A stretch of 64,000 nucleotides of DNA from Tillus elongatus (GCA_964006375.1 OZ023262.1:198238778-198302777); one strand, 5' to 3'; counted from the stretch's first letter, positions 37,646-52,600 are shown. Numbers and translations are program-made. The notes: generated by a model from the sequence alone, not told the origin.

Positions 37646-40600
37646 GGTTGTAGGGGTCTTGTTTGCGCTCAATTGAGGAAATTTTTTCAAAATTCAAAAG
37701 TCTCGATCTCCCCATGAATTAAAAAAAATCACTAATAGGGGCTTAAACATTAAATTTCAAACAATTCAAATGCTACTTAAAAAACGAGTAGGTTGGTTTT
37801 GTTTAACGTAACTTCCACTGGCAGCGATACATTTTCTTGCTCTCTTGTGCAGTTGTGTGACAGTCTTTTTAATGACACTGTTGATTTATGGTTTCCTGAC
37901 AGCAGTCAGTTATTCTGCAAACAAGGCCTTCCCGCGTATTGATTTCAGAGCTGTACATATTTGTTTTCAAATCACCGCACAAGTAATAATCGAGAGGCAA
38001 GGCTATCTGCTTCCTTATTGCCTTCAATGCCTTGATGCCCTGGTACCCACATCAAAGTCACTTTGTTGTTCATAGCCAGTTGCTCAAGGATTTTTTGCAT
38101 TCTCAGGTCAGTTTAGAGTTAGTTTTAAAAGATTTCAGTCTTTAGTACTGGCCGACTATGATGCAGGTCTATCTCTTATTGAGTCTTCTTTGTATGCACT
38201 CCTGTACACAGATTTATAGCAAATGACACCACAAGTAATAATCGAGAGCGTTCAAATCGGGCGATCTCGGAGGCCTGTTGTGCATACCACCATGTGTTGT
38301 CTACCTGTTACAGCAAGTATCATTGAAGAATGATTCAAACTGGCGAGAATAATGTGGTGGAGCTCCATGTTGGAAATGGTAGATCGAACGTATATTGGCA
38401 TTTCCCAGTAAAGTAGGTAAAACATTTGTTAAACGAATAAAATAAACTTTGCTAGTCAATGTAGATGGAAGCATATATGGGCCTATAATGTAGTTGTCCA
38501 CAATCCCACAACAAACTTACGTTGCAAATTCCTTCTTCTACCAGCGTGGGTATTATGGTATACTCACAGATGAGTATTTCTGGTATGGTAAATGCCATTT
38601 TTAGTAAAGTTGCCTCGATTAGTGAATAGAGTCCAGTACAAGATTATTCTGTTACGTAAAATCGAATGATGAACTGTGAGTTCATTACCAGCCTCGAGTT
38701 GCTCTATTTGCTGGTGGTAAAACAGATAAAAATTGTGTTTCAAGTTTTACAGACAGCGGATAGGGGAATTTCCAAGAAGTCATTTTCTACTTGTACTCGT
38801 ATCTGGTGCATTTCAGCCAGTTCAATAATGCTGTTTTCTACACCTGGATCTTACATGGTAGCCATTTATGCAGTCTTTGAGTGGGAAAACAACCATGTTC
38901 TCTGGCATATCTGTAAATGCTGCCAAATGTTTGATGATCGGGAAATGGACACATTACCACTGCAGTGACCATATACACTCTTATTATACTGGTGTGGATT
39001 TATTAAATTTGACCTAAACCTGTTTGAACAATTACAATCAAACACGAAACAACAACGAACCTAAACAAGAAGCAACAATAACACAATATTAAATGAACCA
39101 GCAAATTCAAAGTATGTATAACAAGTGCGAATGATTGTCAAATAATTTGAGCTGCACAGACAGTTACAGTTTCACAGCACTTGGTTGCTATAACGATGTC
39201 AAAATGCTTTTGTCTCTTTAAGTAATGCGATGTTTGACCCTTCTTGATGTTACCTGTTGGATTGAATACCTCATTTCAACTATTGAGTTTCTGCAAAATC
39301 GCATCATAATAATATTAAGACTGATACTGTCACATCTGATTTTTCAATTGTGTTCCGCATAGGGTTATAGGTTTTCTGGAATAGGTATTCCAAATGATTA
39401 TCAAATAATTTGAGCTACACTGACAGTTACAGTTTCATAGCACTTGGTTGCTATCACAATGTCAAAATGCTTTTGTCTCTTTAAGTAATGTGATGTTTGA
39501 CCCTTCTTGATGTTACCTGTTGGATTGAATACCTCATTTCAACTATTGAGTTTCTGCAAAATCGCATCATAATAATATTAAGACTGATACGGTCACATCT
39601 GATTTTTCAATTGTGTTCCGCAGAGGGTCATAGGTTTTCTGGAATAGATACCCCGGATCTTTGATATGTAATTTGTAACTGGCTTACACTACATTCAGTT
39701 AGTACTTGTGACAAACATACCTCCATATACTGTTTATTTAATACATGTTTGTCGAAAATATAATATATACAACAACATAAAAATACAACAATGAACTGTG
39801 AAGTTCCAAAAGAGTGACATCTACACAATTTGCATATTTTCGTTCAGTTCAGAAATTTCAAATTGCAATCTAGTGCATATTTTTGTTCAGTTCAGAAATT
39901 TCAAATTGCAATCTACGTGGTGTTCTTTTTGGAAAGAGTTCTTTTTGTTGGCTCCAGTCCTTGATTTCTGAATTTATCTGAACATGTTTTTGATAAGTAC
40001 AACGACAGTAATTTAACTACAAGTTCTGAAGTAGATATACAGTTAGGTTTAAAGTTTCACAGAACTCAACTGAACACCATTTGTATCTGAGTAACGAGAT
40101 CGTAACAAATTTTCAGTTTTTTTGGTGATCACCTGTGTGTACTGCACATAATGGATATGCTATATACATTTCACTCACAATCACCCTGTATACAGAGTGT
40201 TTTAGTTAAGCAGTCTTTAAATAGCAAAAAAAAAAGTTTCGGAAAGTTGTTAACCACTAACCATATATTGAAGTAGTTTAAATATCTCTTGATATTTATT
40301 GATTTTTTTTACGAGACAACTTAGCTTTTCTTAAACCAGCTGTATTTAATGTTGAACTGAAATAATTAAACATGAACCTAAAACGAGCTTTTGGCGTTTT
40401 ATTCCTTTCACATAGTAAACAAACCAGTCGTACATTTTTGTTTACTTCTATAGTATGTCTTACCATACTACACATGTTTGTAAGGCACATGGTGGGAAAG
40501 AAAAAAAAAGTTCATATCAACATACACTTAATTTATTTACTTTTAAAAGGTGTGACATGGTGTTTATGATTTGTTGGTAATGTTAGACACGAATAGTGTA

Positions 40601-43600
40601 TAAACCTCGAACTATCTAAATAATTAGTATTACATTGAGTTCAGAATTGTCGGTGATGTCATCAGTCAGTCTGAAAAGTGGCGACGAAATTTGATCAGTC
40701 TACGGTAAGTTCCCTCTTTTTAATGTTTATTACTACTCCTCTGTAACTTGATGTGCGGGTTCATTTTTACCAGTCAAGTTTTGTACCTACAAAAACTCTT
40801 GTCAATGCGGCGTTTTCTAGTACATAACCTCGAAAAGCGTTACTTTGGTATTGCTTTATAAATGTATGACCGGCACTTTGTTTTTAACGTTATTTTAAAG
40901 TTAATAATGTATACTTTCTCAATAAAGTAAAATTCTGTCCGTTTTGTCACACTAGCTAGGCAGCATAATATTTTTGTCTGGCACTGTAATTACAAAACAC
41001 GCTCACCTATGTGTATTTTTGTCAAAACTGGCAATCAGTGAACATGTTGTCAAGAAACTGACATGTTTAGAGCGTTGGGCTGCAAATATGGCGCACAAAA
41101 TTTATCGGGTATATTTACAATCTAATTTTTAAAATATTTATTTAACAATTATGAAAAAAATTGTTAGTTGGTAGTAAAATTTCATGTTGTTATTTTGACA
41201 AGTTATAGGGGTGGGCGTGCTGGACAGCACACCATTTTTGTGGGACAAATTTCTTCCGGCGTTTGTCATTTCATTAACTTTAAAATAGGTGCTGATAATA
41301 GATTGCATCACAAAATGAACGCTTTTCATGGTTACATGCCAAAAAAACGTCACACAATAATTTTCGTAGATACGAAACTGGGTAGATTCATCAAAGTTAA
41401 GCTGTACATGAAGTCCCAGAGGTGTGGTAATAAACTTTAAAAAGATGGTCTATCCTGCAGACTATTAGGTTAAGGCGGAGCTGGTCATCCGGCCTTCATC
41501 CCTGCAACCTTTGAAGTCAATTATGACAGAAATTTCATATCCACCTCTATATTTCTTTGTAAGGACTCAATTCTAGAGGAGAAATGTTGAAAAATGCTAA
41601 TTGATGTTTGTCATGTCCTGAATATTAAATGCTTATAATTTAAATTAATATATCAATCAAAAACTGATGTTGTCAAGCATAGAGTCGTCAATACCCAATA
41701 CAGAAACGAATCTGGAAGTCTCATAGATTTTAAATCAGTTTCAGACATATGGATATCCCTACTGGTAACTGTGAACGTTTTATTATATAGATAAAAATGA
41801 TAAGTAAACAGTGATAGTAATTTATTTCTTGCTAGTATAATATCCCAAGAACAGGGCAGGCATGTTGCGTTAATTAACAGGTTAATTAAAATGCAAACCA
41901 ACAATTTCGTTATTATATTAAATACGAATAGAAATGAAAATGATCACCTATATATAATTCATACCAAAGCTAACTATTCCAAAACTATAACACTGAGATC
42001 ATGGTAATAAGCCATTAGCAGTTCTACGTACCTCCTGAACAAAGTTCAAGTCCCAACAGATACCGTTGAAATTAAAGGTTTAGCTGTGACAGTACCTGAG
42101 GACACTCGTCCAACCCATAACCAATTTGTACACAAAAGCTACTGGTGGTAATTGTGTTGTTACTTTGAGACTATATAGATTGAATTCATTTAACAATACT
42201 GCATAATTATAATCCTGGGAAGGTTTCCTAGCTTTGAACTTGTGAAATTTACGAAATCTATGTACACTCTTAAATAAATTATTGGCTGTTCTATGACTGT
42301 CGTAATAATAAAACCATATTCCAGGCCTGAATGTACGTTGGTATTTTAATTGCAGAATTGACAGTTCGATGTGCAAATGGAATCAAAGCCTAGCATCAAA
42401 AGTTATGCCAAGAAATTTGTTAGAATAAATGTGTGAGACTCTGTGGATTCGTAATATAGTCACATTGGACATAACACTTATTAGTATAACACACTGTCAT
42501 TGCAAAAGTCAATGTAACTTGACCCTTCACAAAATTTGTTATTTTGGCCAAAATGTGGGACAAAAAAGATAGTTGCTTGGTCTGAAGTATTGCTGTATGG
42601 AAAGGAATACCAGACAAAGATTTTGGATGAAATTTAAGACTGAGGAAAGAAGGGGCAGATCTAATTCTAAAATTTGGTATGTGGAAATTTGAGTTGCACA
42701 ATTATGAGAATAGCTGCCAACATTTTTTAGAACGATGTTTAGCAAAATCATGTCGAAATACTTCACAAGTCAGAGACTTATCTATGCGTAATGTATTGAC
42801 ATGCTGTATAATTATGACCAATAAAACATATATAAACAACTAATTAATGTAGTAAATGCCTTTACATAACCTGGCTATTTTGCATCAAGATTGCTGTCTG
42901 ACAAATCTGAAGAGTTAGGTTAGGTTAAGTTATATGGCGAGTAGCCCATTTCAGTCCTTTCACTACAACCCCAGATCTATTGTGGCTCGCTCCTAATTGT
43001 TTAAAGTTCCAGCCAGCAAATACAGCGCCTTGCCAAAGTCAATAATTTTTTATGGTGAAAGTTGGTCTAGGACTCCTTGTGTTCACACTTGAGGTCCTAG
43101 AGGGGCCAGTTCTGTAAGTGGGTTTACCGCTCCCTTAGGTGCCATTCACAGAGGGATGTGTTTCTCATTTGCCTCTCGTAAAGACCTCCAATTCGCACGT
43201 AACTGGATTCCTGTGCTTCCACAGAACTCCTGACCTTTGGTCAGAATAGTACCTGCCTAAAGCCAAGGTATGGTTTAAAGCTCATTCCCTCCAGCATAGC
43301 CCTTGACACTCCATCAACTGAAAATGTCCACTTGAACTATCAGAAAAGACAGATTATGCCTTTGACTTTTTTTAATACAATTAAATACACTGTGGCTGAA
43401 AATTAAAAAAAAAAGCAGAATCACAAAAACCACAGAATAATAACAAAGGGTTATGCGCTAAGTGCATATTTCGACAATGAAGTTGTCATTTAAATATTTC
43501 GTCATGGTTTTCTTTCATTTTTCCCAAGTACTTTTGTCGTTACAAAATGATCTCTCAATTGAGGCATGTTTTCTGTTCCTCTTCTTATTTTGAAGATGGA

Positions 43601-46600
43601 TTCTTACTGAAACTCTGTGAAATGTTCGACAACGAACTATCCCTCTTGAATTTTTTTGTGATCTTTTCTAAAATTGGTATTTCTTTTTGAAAGAAAAAAA
43701 GTATGGATATACAGACGAATTACATGGTGTCTCTTTATTAAAACATATGCTTTTTCCAGCATGTTGTATTTATTTTCTTTGCGTTTCATTATATTTCTAT
43801 ATATTTTTTTTGTCAGAAATAAGTACTTTTATACATCATCACAGTCTAAAGGAAAAGTCAGCTTGTCATCGTAACCATGACCGTTTGTCATGGTTGCTGT
43901 TTGGGAAAAGCTTCAATGCGGTGGTTTCCCATTGCCTTCCACATGAAATGATTATATCTAGTTCGAATTGTGCAAACCACGGTTTTTTTTTGCTAGTGGT
44001 GGGATTAGAACTCCTCAACTTTCACATTGTAATTCAGAAAACTTAACGCCTTAACGAATTCAATTATGGTCGCCTCCCTTTTATATACATTATCAAAATT
44101 TTCTCTCTCACAGGAAGGTAGGGTTGGTGATGTTTTATCTCCACAAAATGTTTAATGCAGGTCACAATTCAATCAATAGTTTCTTGTACTTGACAATACT
44201 GAAGCTTGCCCGATTTATTTACTTGTGTTACAGTTTACATTTGAAAATCATCGGTTAGATTTAATTGGAAGATAGTTCAAACTCCGCACAGATCATGTCG
44301 TGCTTCTTTTGTGTCCGCAGGTAACTTGAACTACCCATATTTTTGTTTCAAACTATTTGTTTCTTAATTCACAAATATTAAAATTTATGTTACTTTATAT
44401 GAGGACAAACAATTGACGACATGTGTCGATCGTGTTAACACACCTCAGTGATGGCTTTTCTATGCGTTTAGTGACTAATGTTGAACTAAATACCAATGCG
44501 GATACTTCTCTGCCTGCCTGATGATGCCATAAATGCTGAAACCAGTTGCAGTGAAGAAAACAAGCACTTGCAAAGCCAGAGAAGGAGTCTACATCTGTAT
44601 TTAATAAGGAACTGTTTCACGAAATAAGAGCCACAACAATTAATGAATGTAATTTTGAGTCAGAATTGTTTGATCACTAACAATTAAGGTTTTGTGGATG
44701 TTAGTCGTATTTATTCATCATAGACAAGATTACATTTTTCTAATAATTTCTCCAATAAAAGCTAGCAGATTGATTTCAAATTAGCAGTTAATTAGGCTCT
44801 ACTTATAACACAAATATGAAAATAACATTTTGCAAGAGGAAAAGTTATACCACCATCCTGCATCTTATTAAGATTAAAAGTGTATGTCTATATAAACTCT
44901 TCTCTTTCCCACCATACACAAGCTGTGAAGTATAGCTCTTTAAGACTGAGACATCCTGTACATAATCACGTAGAAACATGAAATTCCTGTTTGGAAAATA
45001 TTAAAATAGCTTAGAATAAACATTGATGGCTGGTGTTACTCGTAGGATACATGGCTGGTGACATGTACTCACGGCAGCAGTCGGGACCTGGTGGTCCAGC
45101 AACACCCAGTGCCCCACCAAACATGTCAACCACCAGTGGTAATTCCAAGCCCACATCCGATTATTCAAATTATGCTGGTTACGGTTCCGCTTACTCTGCT
45201 GATGGATATGGTGCGCCACCAAGGTCATACGGCAGCGAAGGTGGATCCCAAGTTGGTGGATATTCATCACAACCGCCTAACACAGGTGCAAAAAATTTCA
45301 ATGATTTTAAAGAGTGGCCCAGTTCTTGACAACCTTTCGAAAATGTCTGTGCTACCAGTGTGACTCCTGCCACACAAATGTCCGTTGACGGTTGTGCTAC
45401 CAAAAACGGCATCCGTGTTTATTTTAATGCCGTCAAGGCCATCTCCGCATATTATCCGGAGAATGGCCTTGCTAAGGAGGATGAGGAGCACAACTGGGCG
45501 GGTGAGGCAGGAGTCACACTGAAGCATGTTAACACCTTAAATAATATGGGTATGTGTTGTAACAGTTGGAAACGTGTTGGCTTGATTAACATGAAGAGAG
45601 CGACCGGACTTGTTACGCCTGCCAAACTCAATTACTCTGATTAGACAGACACATGATGAAAAACAGCAGCCAAGAACATACTATAATATAGATGTTAATT
45701 GTGTAGAGTTTTATTATTTTTTCGCAGCTGCAAGATATCGTGCTAGGAACAGTTGTACTTTTTGTTGTTTATTGTTTGATAATTGTGTAATGAACAATTC
45801 CCATACAGACAGAAATGTTGACTAATTTTAAGCATTGCTCAAGTTGTTAAGAATAAATATAAAATAGTGTAAATTCTAATTCGATTTACCTCATATCTAC
45901 TTCAGTGTTGGAGTGTTTGCATTTTGTTTTTATTGACTGTTGATTAAAGTTCGATAAGTTAATTTATACTTAGCTTGTAAGTATGTTTTAAACATAAGTT
46001 TAATTGCATTTAAATTACAATAGATGTAACTATTCGTGAAAGTTTCATATTTATGTATTTATTTATGTTGATAGAGTATCTCATAAACAAATGAATAATT
46101 AAGTTTATCAGATCTAGTCGCAGCCCCCTATTATAAAAATTACATATGGCATGTTGTACATATACTATTTATGTATTTTATCTAATTTATGAGTTTTTAT
46201 TTTTCTCGCAAACACTCTGATTTAACTAAGAGTAAGGAAGAATTTTAAGTAATTGTTGTAAGTTAGGAAAATTAAGAGATGAAACATTTGTTTATTAAGT
46301 AATTACAAATTGATAGTACACAACCACCAAAGTAGGGTAATAGGAATACATTAAGGCTCGGCTATATTGTAATATGCCTTATTTAGTGTTTTATCCAGTT
46401 TTTAAAGATTTTTACTTTAGTTTTATTGCATTTTCCTTAATCGCTGTAATAATCTAAGTGCAAGAACTGACTCGAATTAAATATATAGTTTTAACTATAA
46501 TGTACATTTTAATATAAAAAAAAGCTTTTAACTATGTTTTATATGAAACTGATAAATTATTTTTTACAATATTTATTGATATTAATTCTAGAGACAAACT

Positions 46601-49600
46601 TCAAAGACTTCATACTATTAAATAATATTCTGCTATTTAGTGTAAGTGATTTATAAATTGTGTGGTTGTGATCTATGTAATGGTTTTTAAAAATTATAAA
46701 ATATTTTGGCATAGGTTTTTAATTATCAGTTGTAGAGTTTCATTGGCTAGTCACCAGTATGACTATTGGAATAAGGTAACTATAGCATAGCAGTAACTTA
46801 TGACAAATTCATGGTGATTTAGTAGAATTATAACTCTGTCTGTCTGGGATTTCATCTGTCTATCTAATCAAATGTAATTGATAGTTCATACGTTATTTTT
46901 TCTTTCTTTTTTAATTAAATTCAGTGTGACAATCTATTTAAGCAATTTTTGATCGTAGAGTTTAGTGCATAAATTGTTGTTTTCTAGTTTTTAATGTATC
47001 ATAACCTTTGGTTAATATATTAGACCAATATTGAGAGTTTTAAGCGGTCTTATAGTAGGGTTTAGTAAGTAACTTGATAATATATGATTATACATATATC
47101 TCTAATATTCCCTTTCTTCTGTGGTGGGGGAGTTTGCTGTACATACACACATAACACATTATTCTAAAGCTATTTGAATCGTCTACACGAATATTGCACA
47201 GTTTCACTACATTGTTGCCTTATTTTTGACAAGTGGTATGTTTGTCACTGTTGTATGACTTCGTGGCTGAAGACTACTTGCTTCAGTGACTTAAATTATC
47301 TATAAAAGTACACAGTACAAATAAAGAGGCTCCTTTTTATTATTTTGTTGAGCGGTTATAAGGTGGGGCGCGTTATTTACAGTTTATCATTGAACAAAAA
47401 AAAAGTAATGTAGATGATTCTATTTCCATAAATCAGAATAATTGAAGTTCACTCAACACACGAATATATTAATATACATGATGACCGATACCTAGGTATT
47501 ATTTAAAGTAGTTCTTAGACATAATACACTAATACAAAATAAATCTACAAATTAATATAGATTATTTATAAATTGTATTTTATATTACAATATTGCTGAT
47601 ATAGTTAATTGAATTGTTAGTGTAATTATAAATTTAAATAGAGGAGTAAAATTTAGAACAATTTGACTGATGTACAGATACAGATAAGTTTTAAATTAAC
47701 TTATATACAATAAAAACATACCTTATATGATTAAGGCCTTTAAATATAGTGCAATTCCTCATGTGGTTTTTATCTAGAAAGAATAGTTCAATTTATAAGG
47801 AATACTTTTAAAAATAATTTAAATTACGTAGTAGGCATATTTGTTGACCACAAAATAAATTAAAAATATTTGTTGCTCAAAAGATATTATTTTGTATTAT
47901 GTTAATTATAAGAAATCGTATGTCAGCCGACAATGCTCTATTTAAAATTGTATATTCAATATATGAGTGTGGCCTGTAAATGTATAAATTGTTTTCTAAT
48001 CATTAAGCCTGAATAGTTACTTGAGACAGACAATTGTTGTTTAATAGTTAAGTGACAATTTAACCTCTTAAGGCCCACATATAGAAAACTACTTTGAAAA
48101 GAAAATATCACTTTGTGTACAAAATTAAGTTTAAAAAAAACTAGATACTGCAAGAGACTCTTTATTCAAATTTGTAAAAAAAAAATAAGGGTGTATCTCT
48201 AATTATATACAGAAGACTATAATGTGACGAACTAGCAATGAAATTCATAAGAACAATTCTTATATTCAAGTATACAAAGACATACCTTACATTTTATACA
48301 CACAAAAATTGTTCTCATTCTGCATCCCAGATTTTTGTAGGTTTGCCACTCTTTGAAATCGAGGTAAGTTTTGCAGGACCTCTCTTTTTAGTCTCATATC
48401 CTGTTTTCATACATAAACTGCTCGGGTTCCTTCGTGTTTTTTTATTATTATTTTTATTTTTTATTTTTTTTTAATTTCACATTTGTCCATTGCTGCAGTT
48501 GCATATTGAAATCTTAAGTAATCCAGAGATTATACTATTATGTGTTCTTCGATGTCTTATTTCAAACTGTAACGACCAGATATTGATGAAATGAAGGAAC
48601 ATTTTCATACTATTTTCAAGATCTCAAATGTATTAATTTGGTAGTGTGACAAAAGTTCATCAAGTAGTTCTACTCGACCAATAAGCATGTTGTGTTGTTT
48701 GTTTCATATTATTAGGCCCCCTTGCATCAATTCTAGATCTAGTATTTATCAAAACAGATCAATGTAAGATTTACACCATATTATTATCAGTGACACCTTT
48801 TTTCCGTGATGTGGTTTCTTCGGGTACATAAATATCGTATTCAACCCTCTTAATTCTAGTTCTACCCATTCTGTTACATCTTTTAACAACATCTACGAGT
48901 TAACCTCCACAAAATCTGTAGACTACAGAATTATTCCCAAAGCATTGAAGTACTTGTACTTCAATAGTTTTGTATTCGCCATATGTGCCTCTACCATGTT
49001 TTTTCATGACAGTGCCAGAAGGAAGCTCTGGAATATATATGCTTATCATCCTACCTGTAGCAGGAGGTAATATGGATGAAAACCAGTTGTTAAAATACAC
49101 CAAATAATTCTGATGGGTCAGCATAACAGATGTTAACTGTCATTCGATCTTTTCACGTGTGCCAGTGTCCTTGTTTCTCGAAGTGGTAGAATTTTGCCAG
49201 CGTAGACTTCAAAATTGTGTATTAGTTCTTTACTGTCATAATGCAAATATCTGATAACCCCATTTGTTAAGTTTTCAGAATTATGGATTTAGGAAATACA
49301 TGCTTTTGCAATAAATAAGTTGTTAATGCAACACATTTTTTGTTTTTTCTTGATTTTTAATGTACTTTTCGAGGGCTCTAGAACTGGTCTAATTTTGAAA
49401 AGTTTGTCAAGGATTAGATTATTCCTATTTGTTGGAAGAGAATCATTTTTATTCAAATGCAAATATCGCTTTTATATTTCCATAGTTTTCTTGACATTGA
49501 ATTTGTCGCTTGTGCAATATTATAGGTATTCCAAAAGAGCAAGCTAAATTCTAACTTAAAATGATTTACTTGTATAGACCTGTTTGTTTTAATTTAGATA

Positions 49601-52600
49601 ACATACAGATTCTTTGTTTAGTTATATGATACCCCTCGTCTGTAACAAAAAATGCTTGAAAGCCTTCCAATTTTTGACACGTCCTCTCTAAGGAGACAGC
49701 CGAAGAAAGTGTATGTTTTGGTCTTTCATTTGCATCGACTTTGATATATTTTTAAGAGCCGTTCTGGTCTCATCTTGAAGGAAGTCGAATTTGGCTCATA
49801 GTCATGAACACCCGAGTTATATGTCTAAATATTTTGGATTTATCTAAGTTTTTCCTTCTTGACTAATGTTCCTCCATATGACAAGCAAATTTTTACGAAA
49901 TTTTAGGCATAGAAATACCTATGGAAACAATATTTCTATCACTAGTGGCCTATGACACCCATACAACAAAACAATTCCATTAAATCTTGAAATATGTTTA
50001 CTTACGACAGCTACAAGCACTGTAACGGCAGTTATCACGACCAGGTTTAATTAATTTTGAAGTAAGGACTTATTCAAATAGATGGCGCTGCATGTTCTAG
50101 TTTTGTAATTTATTATTGTTCCTGCACTGGAACAATGGTCTGGCAATGAAGAGACAATTATTCAAACAAAAAAAAATTTGCAACTAAATTCACATCATTT
50201 CTCGTCAAGAGCGCTGGTCCTTAAGAGGTTAATACATAACTTGTCCCTCTTTTAACTTCCTCATTCCCTTCTTAAATTATCCTCTACCACTATATAAATC
50301 AGCTTCATAGGATTGTAATTCACCTGTTGCAAGCGATCTTCATGATTCAATAAGCCTTCAAGTATTGTAAGGGTTGTCGAGGTCTACTATTAGTAGTAAT
50401 TGTTACAGAGACCTGGTTTAAATAATGTCTGTTTTAACAAATAAATATACATATATATATCTAGTAGTGCATTTGTATTGGGGTAGTTAAATTTTGAATA
50501 TATTAGCCTCAACTAAAATGTTTATTAGTTTTATGATTACAAAAGAATGTACCTACCATTATCTTGATCTAACGATAATGAGTAAATATAAATTCAAAGA
50601 ATATAGGTGTTTTCCTCTACTCCTTCCTGTGCTAGATATCATAGAAACCCAAATAAATTTTAGTATTGTTTCCTATATAATGTTTTTCTTGCCATCGGTT
50701 AAACGGAAAAGTTTAAGGAACTACACAAAAATAAAGAAAACATGAGCAGAACATTTTAGTAGATATAGAGCAGCAAAATTTTAATCATTTTCTAAATATC
50801 CAGACTAAGCTAGATTTGTATCTAATGGTTTATTTAGTCATTATAAATACTGTGTTAAACATTTCTTATACAGGTGACTAGGTGAATTCTGGCCATCACC
50901 AGAAACACAGTGGATGCCTTCTCGGTACACACGGGAGGTCACAACGCAATGCAGCCCACACTGTTCTAGAAGGTAGACATAATCTAGCAAAGTTTGTTTG
51001 AGTGCATTTTGGCTCTTTGCTAGTATGAGCTCTTGATAACAGCAACCAGCTTGTGGTTTTAGCGATGGTCAGAATGCACTTAGCCTTAGTTGATTAGTTC
51101 TACTAGTTGATTATAATTTGTTTAAACCTCATTACATCTGCGTTTGACGATTAGAAAATAACAAAATTAAAGGCTTTTCCTGTAGACAGTATTTTATTTT
51201 TAAGAAACCCTACGTGTTTTGGCTCTTCGCAAACCATCCTCTGGAGTTTACTACTTTTTTTTTGCTGTTTTTAGTGCAGAAACTAGTATATGAGAAATTG
51301 CCAGAGTTTGAATTTCATCCATTGTCTCAAATTTTCCAGATGAGGGTAACACTAAAGGACGGAACCTCACTATTTCCAGAACTGAATCATCCTTTTGCTG
51401 CTTCACACTGAAATTTCGTCCTTTAGGGTTACCTTTTGTCTGGAAAACTGGAGGCAATGGATGAAATTCTGGCAATTTCTCATATGGTACAGTTTCTGTA
51501 ATAAAAACAGGGGAAAAGTAGTATATCATGAGGATGGTTCATTAAGAGCCAAAACACGTAATGTTTCTTAAAAATAAAATATTGTCTGGAAGAAAAGCCA
51601 TTAATTTTGTTCTTTACTAATCAGACTAGTTAATTAGTGGTTTCTTAAGGTGGTCTATTCATTTCAGATATTTTCTTTTGACATTACTCTCCTTTATAAC
51701 AGTGTTGCCAACAACCTCCTTGTTTTAAATAGGACACTATACATCATCTGCATTTTGGAAAACTTCAAAATTTTAAGGTCATGTTATGTTATATTCTCCC
51801 TATTTGCATTAGTAACCATTTAGGAGATATCCAACTGCCCATCATTAGAAAGGAAATTTTATTTCGAGCTTCACTTTTTTTTCTACAAATTCCATATATC
51901 TTAAGTGTGATACACAAGTTGAGTCAGAAGTGAAACAAATTGAAATTAAAAAAGGTGCCTTAATATAAGTGACACACCTATATATAGTGACCGGCAAAAT
52001 TGTGGAACAAAGTTATTAAAAATTTGGCAATTTGTGTTTTGTGCTCTGGCACATCAACTCTAGTTTTCAAAAATATGTCTTGATATTTTTTTTATATATA
52101 ACAATCCCTAGTTTTTTATATTTTGATAGATCATTAAATTGTTTACATGGTACCATCAAAATTTGAAACCTCACATTGTTAAGTTTTTGAATGAAAGTCA
52201 TTTGAAGAGAAAAAACGTAAACTCTACTACTACTACCCCCCGCACCGATCCACATACCAGAAAAGCAGTTATTTAAAAACTCACGAACAGGACATGCAAA
52301 GTGCTGAGGTGCACTGTCTTCACTAAGTGAATATTGGAACCTGTGGTGAGCACTGATAAGTACACTTGGAGAACCCAAATCACCACAACGCTTCTTTTTA
52401 AAGACCTGACGATCTTTAACTAACAAAGTTAGCGTCATCAGAGGATGAAAAATTCTAACTACTTCTAACATCACCTTTTATACTGGATCTTAGGTGAAGA
52501 ACGATACCAAGAGGTATACTAAATCGCAGGCAAGTTTTCTGTGTATTGTATTTTAATTGCCAGACGAGGTTTTTAAACTTCCTTTATCATTTTGCCTGAC

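Larger units (their letters stand above)
45330..47345 (+). other. Proximal 3' UTR of hrp48-like gene
   Basis: AT-rich non-coding stretch between the proximal stop codon (45327-45329) and the AATAAA at 47320-47325. It starts with a GC-richer, strongly foldable block (45357-45520) and then becomes long AT-rich sequence with several ATTTA-like motifs. No recognisable transposon was seen here, in contrast with the surrounding introns; this fits a transcribed UTR under constraint, but that is inference. Confidence 0.6.

Noticed and set aside
41168..41440. 90-codon open frame in the long intron
   Set aside because: No known family, no splice context and composition like the surrounding intron.
42905..42920. 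GTTAGGTTAGGTTAAG, reminiscent of the insect telomere repeat TTAGG
   Set aside because: Only two perfect units; short runs like this are common by chance or as relics and do not show a telomere.
45360..45644. 94-codon open frame after the proximal hrp48 stop
   Set aside because: It overlaps the foldable block and 3' UTR, has no recognisable domain and is explained by the locally higher GC content.
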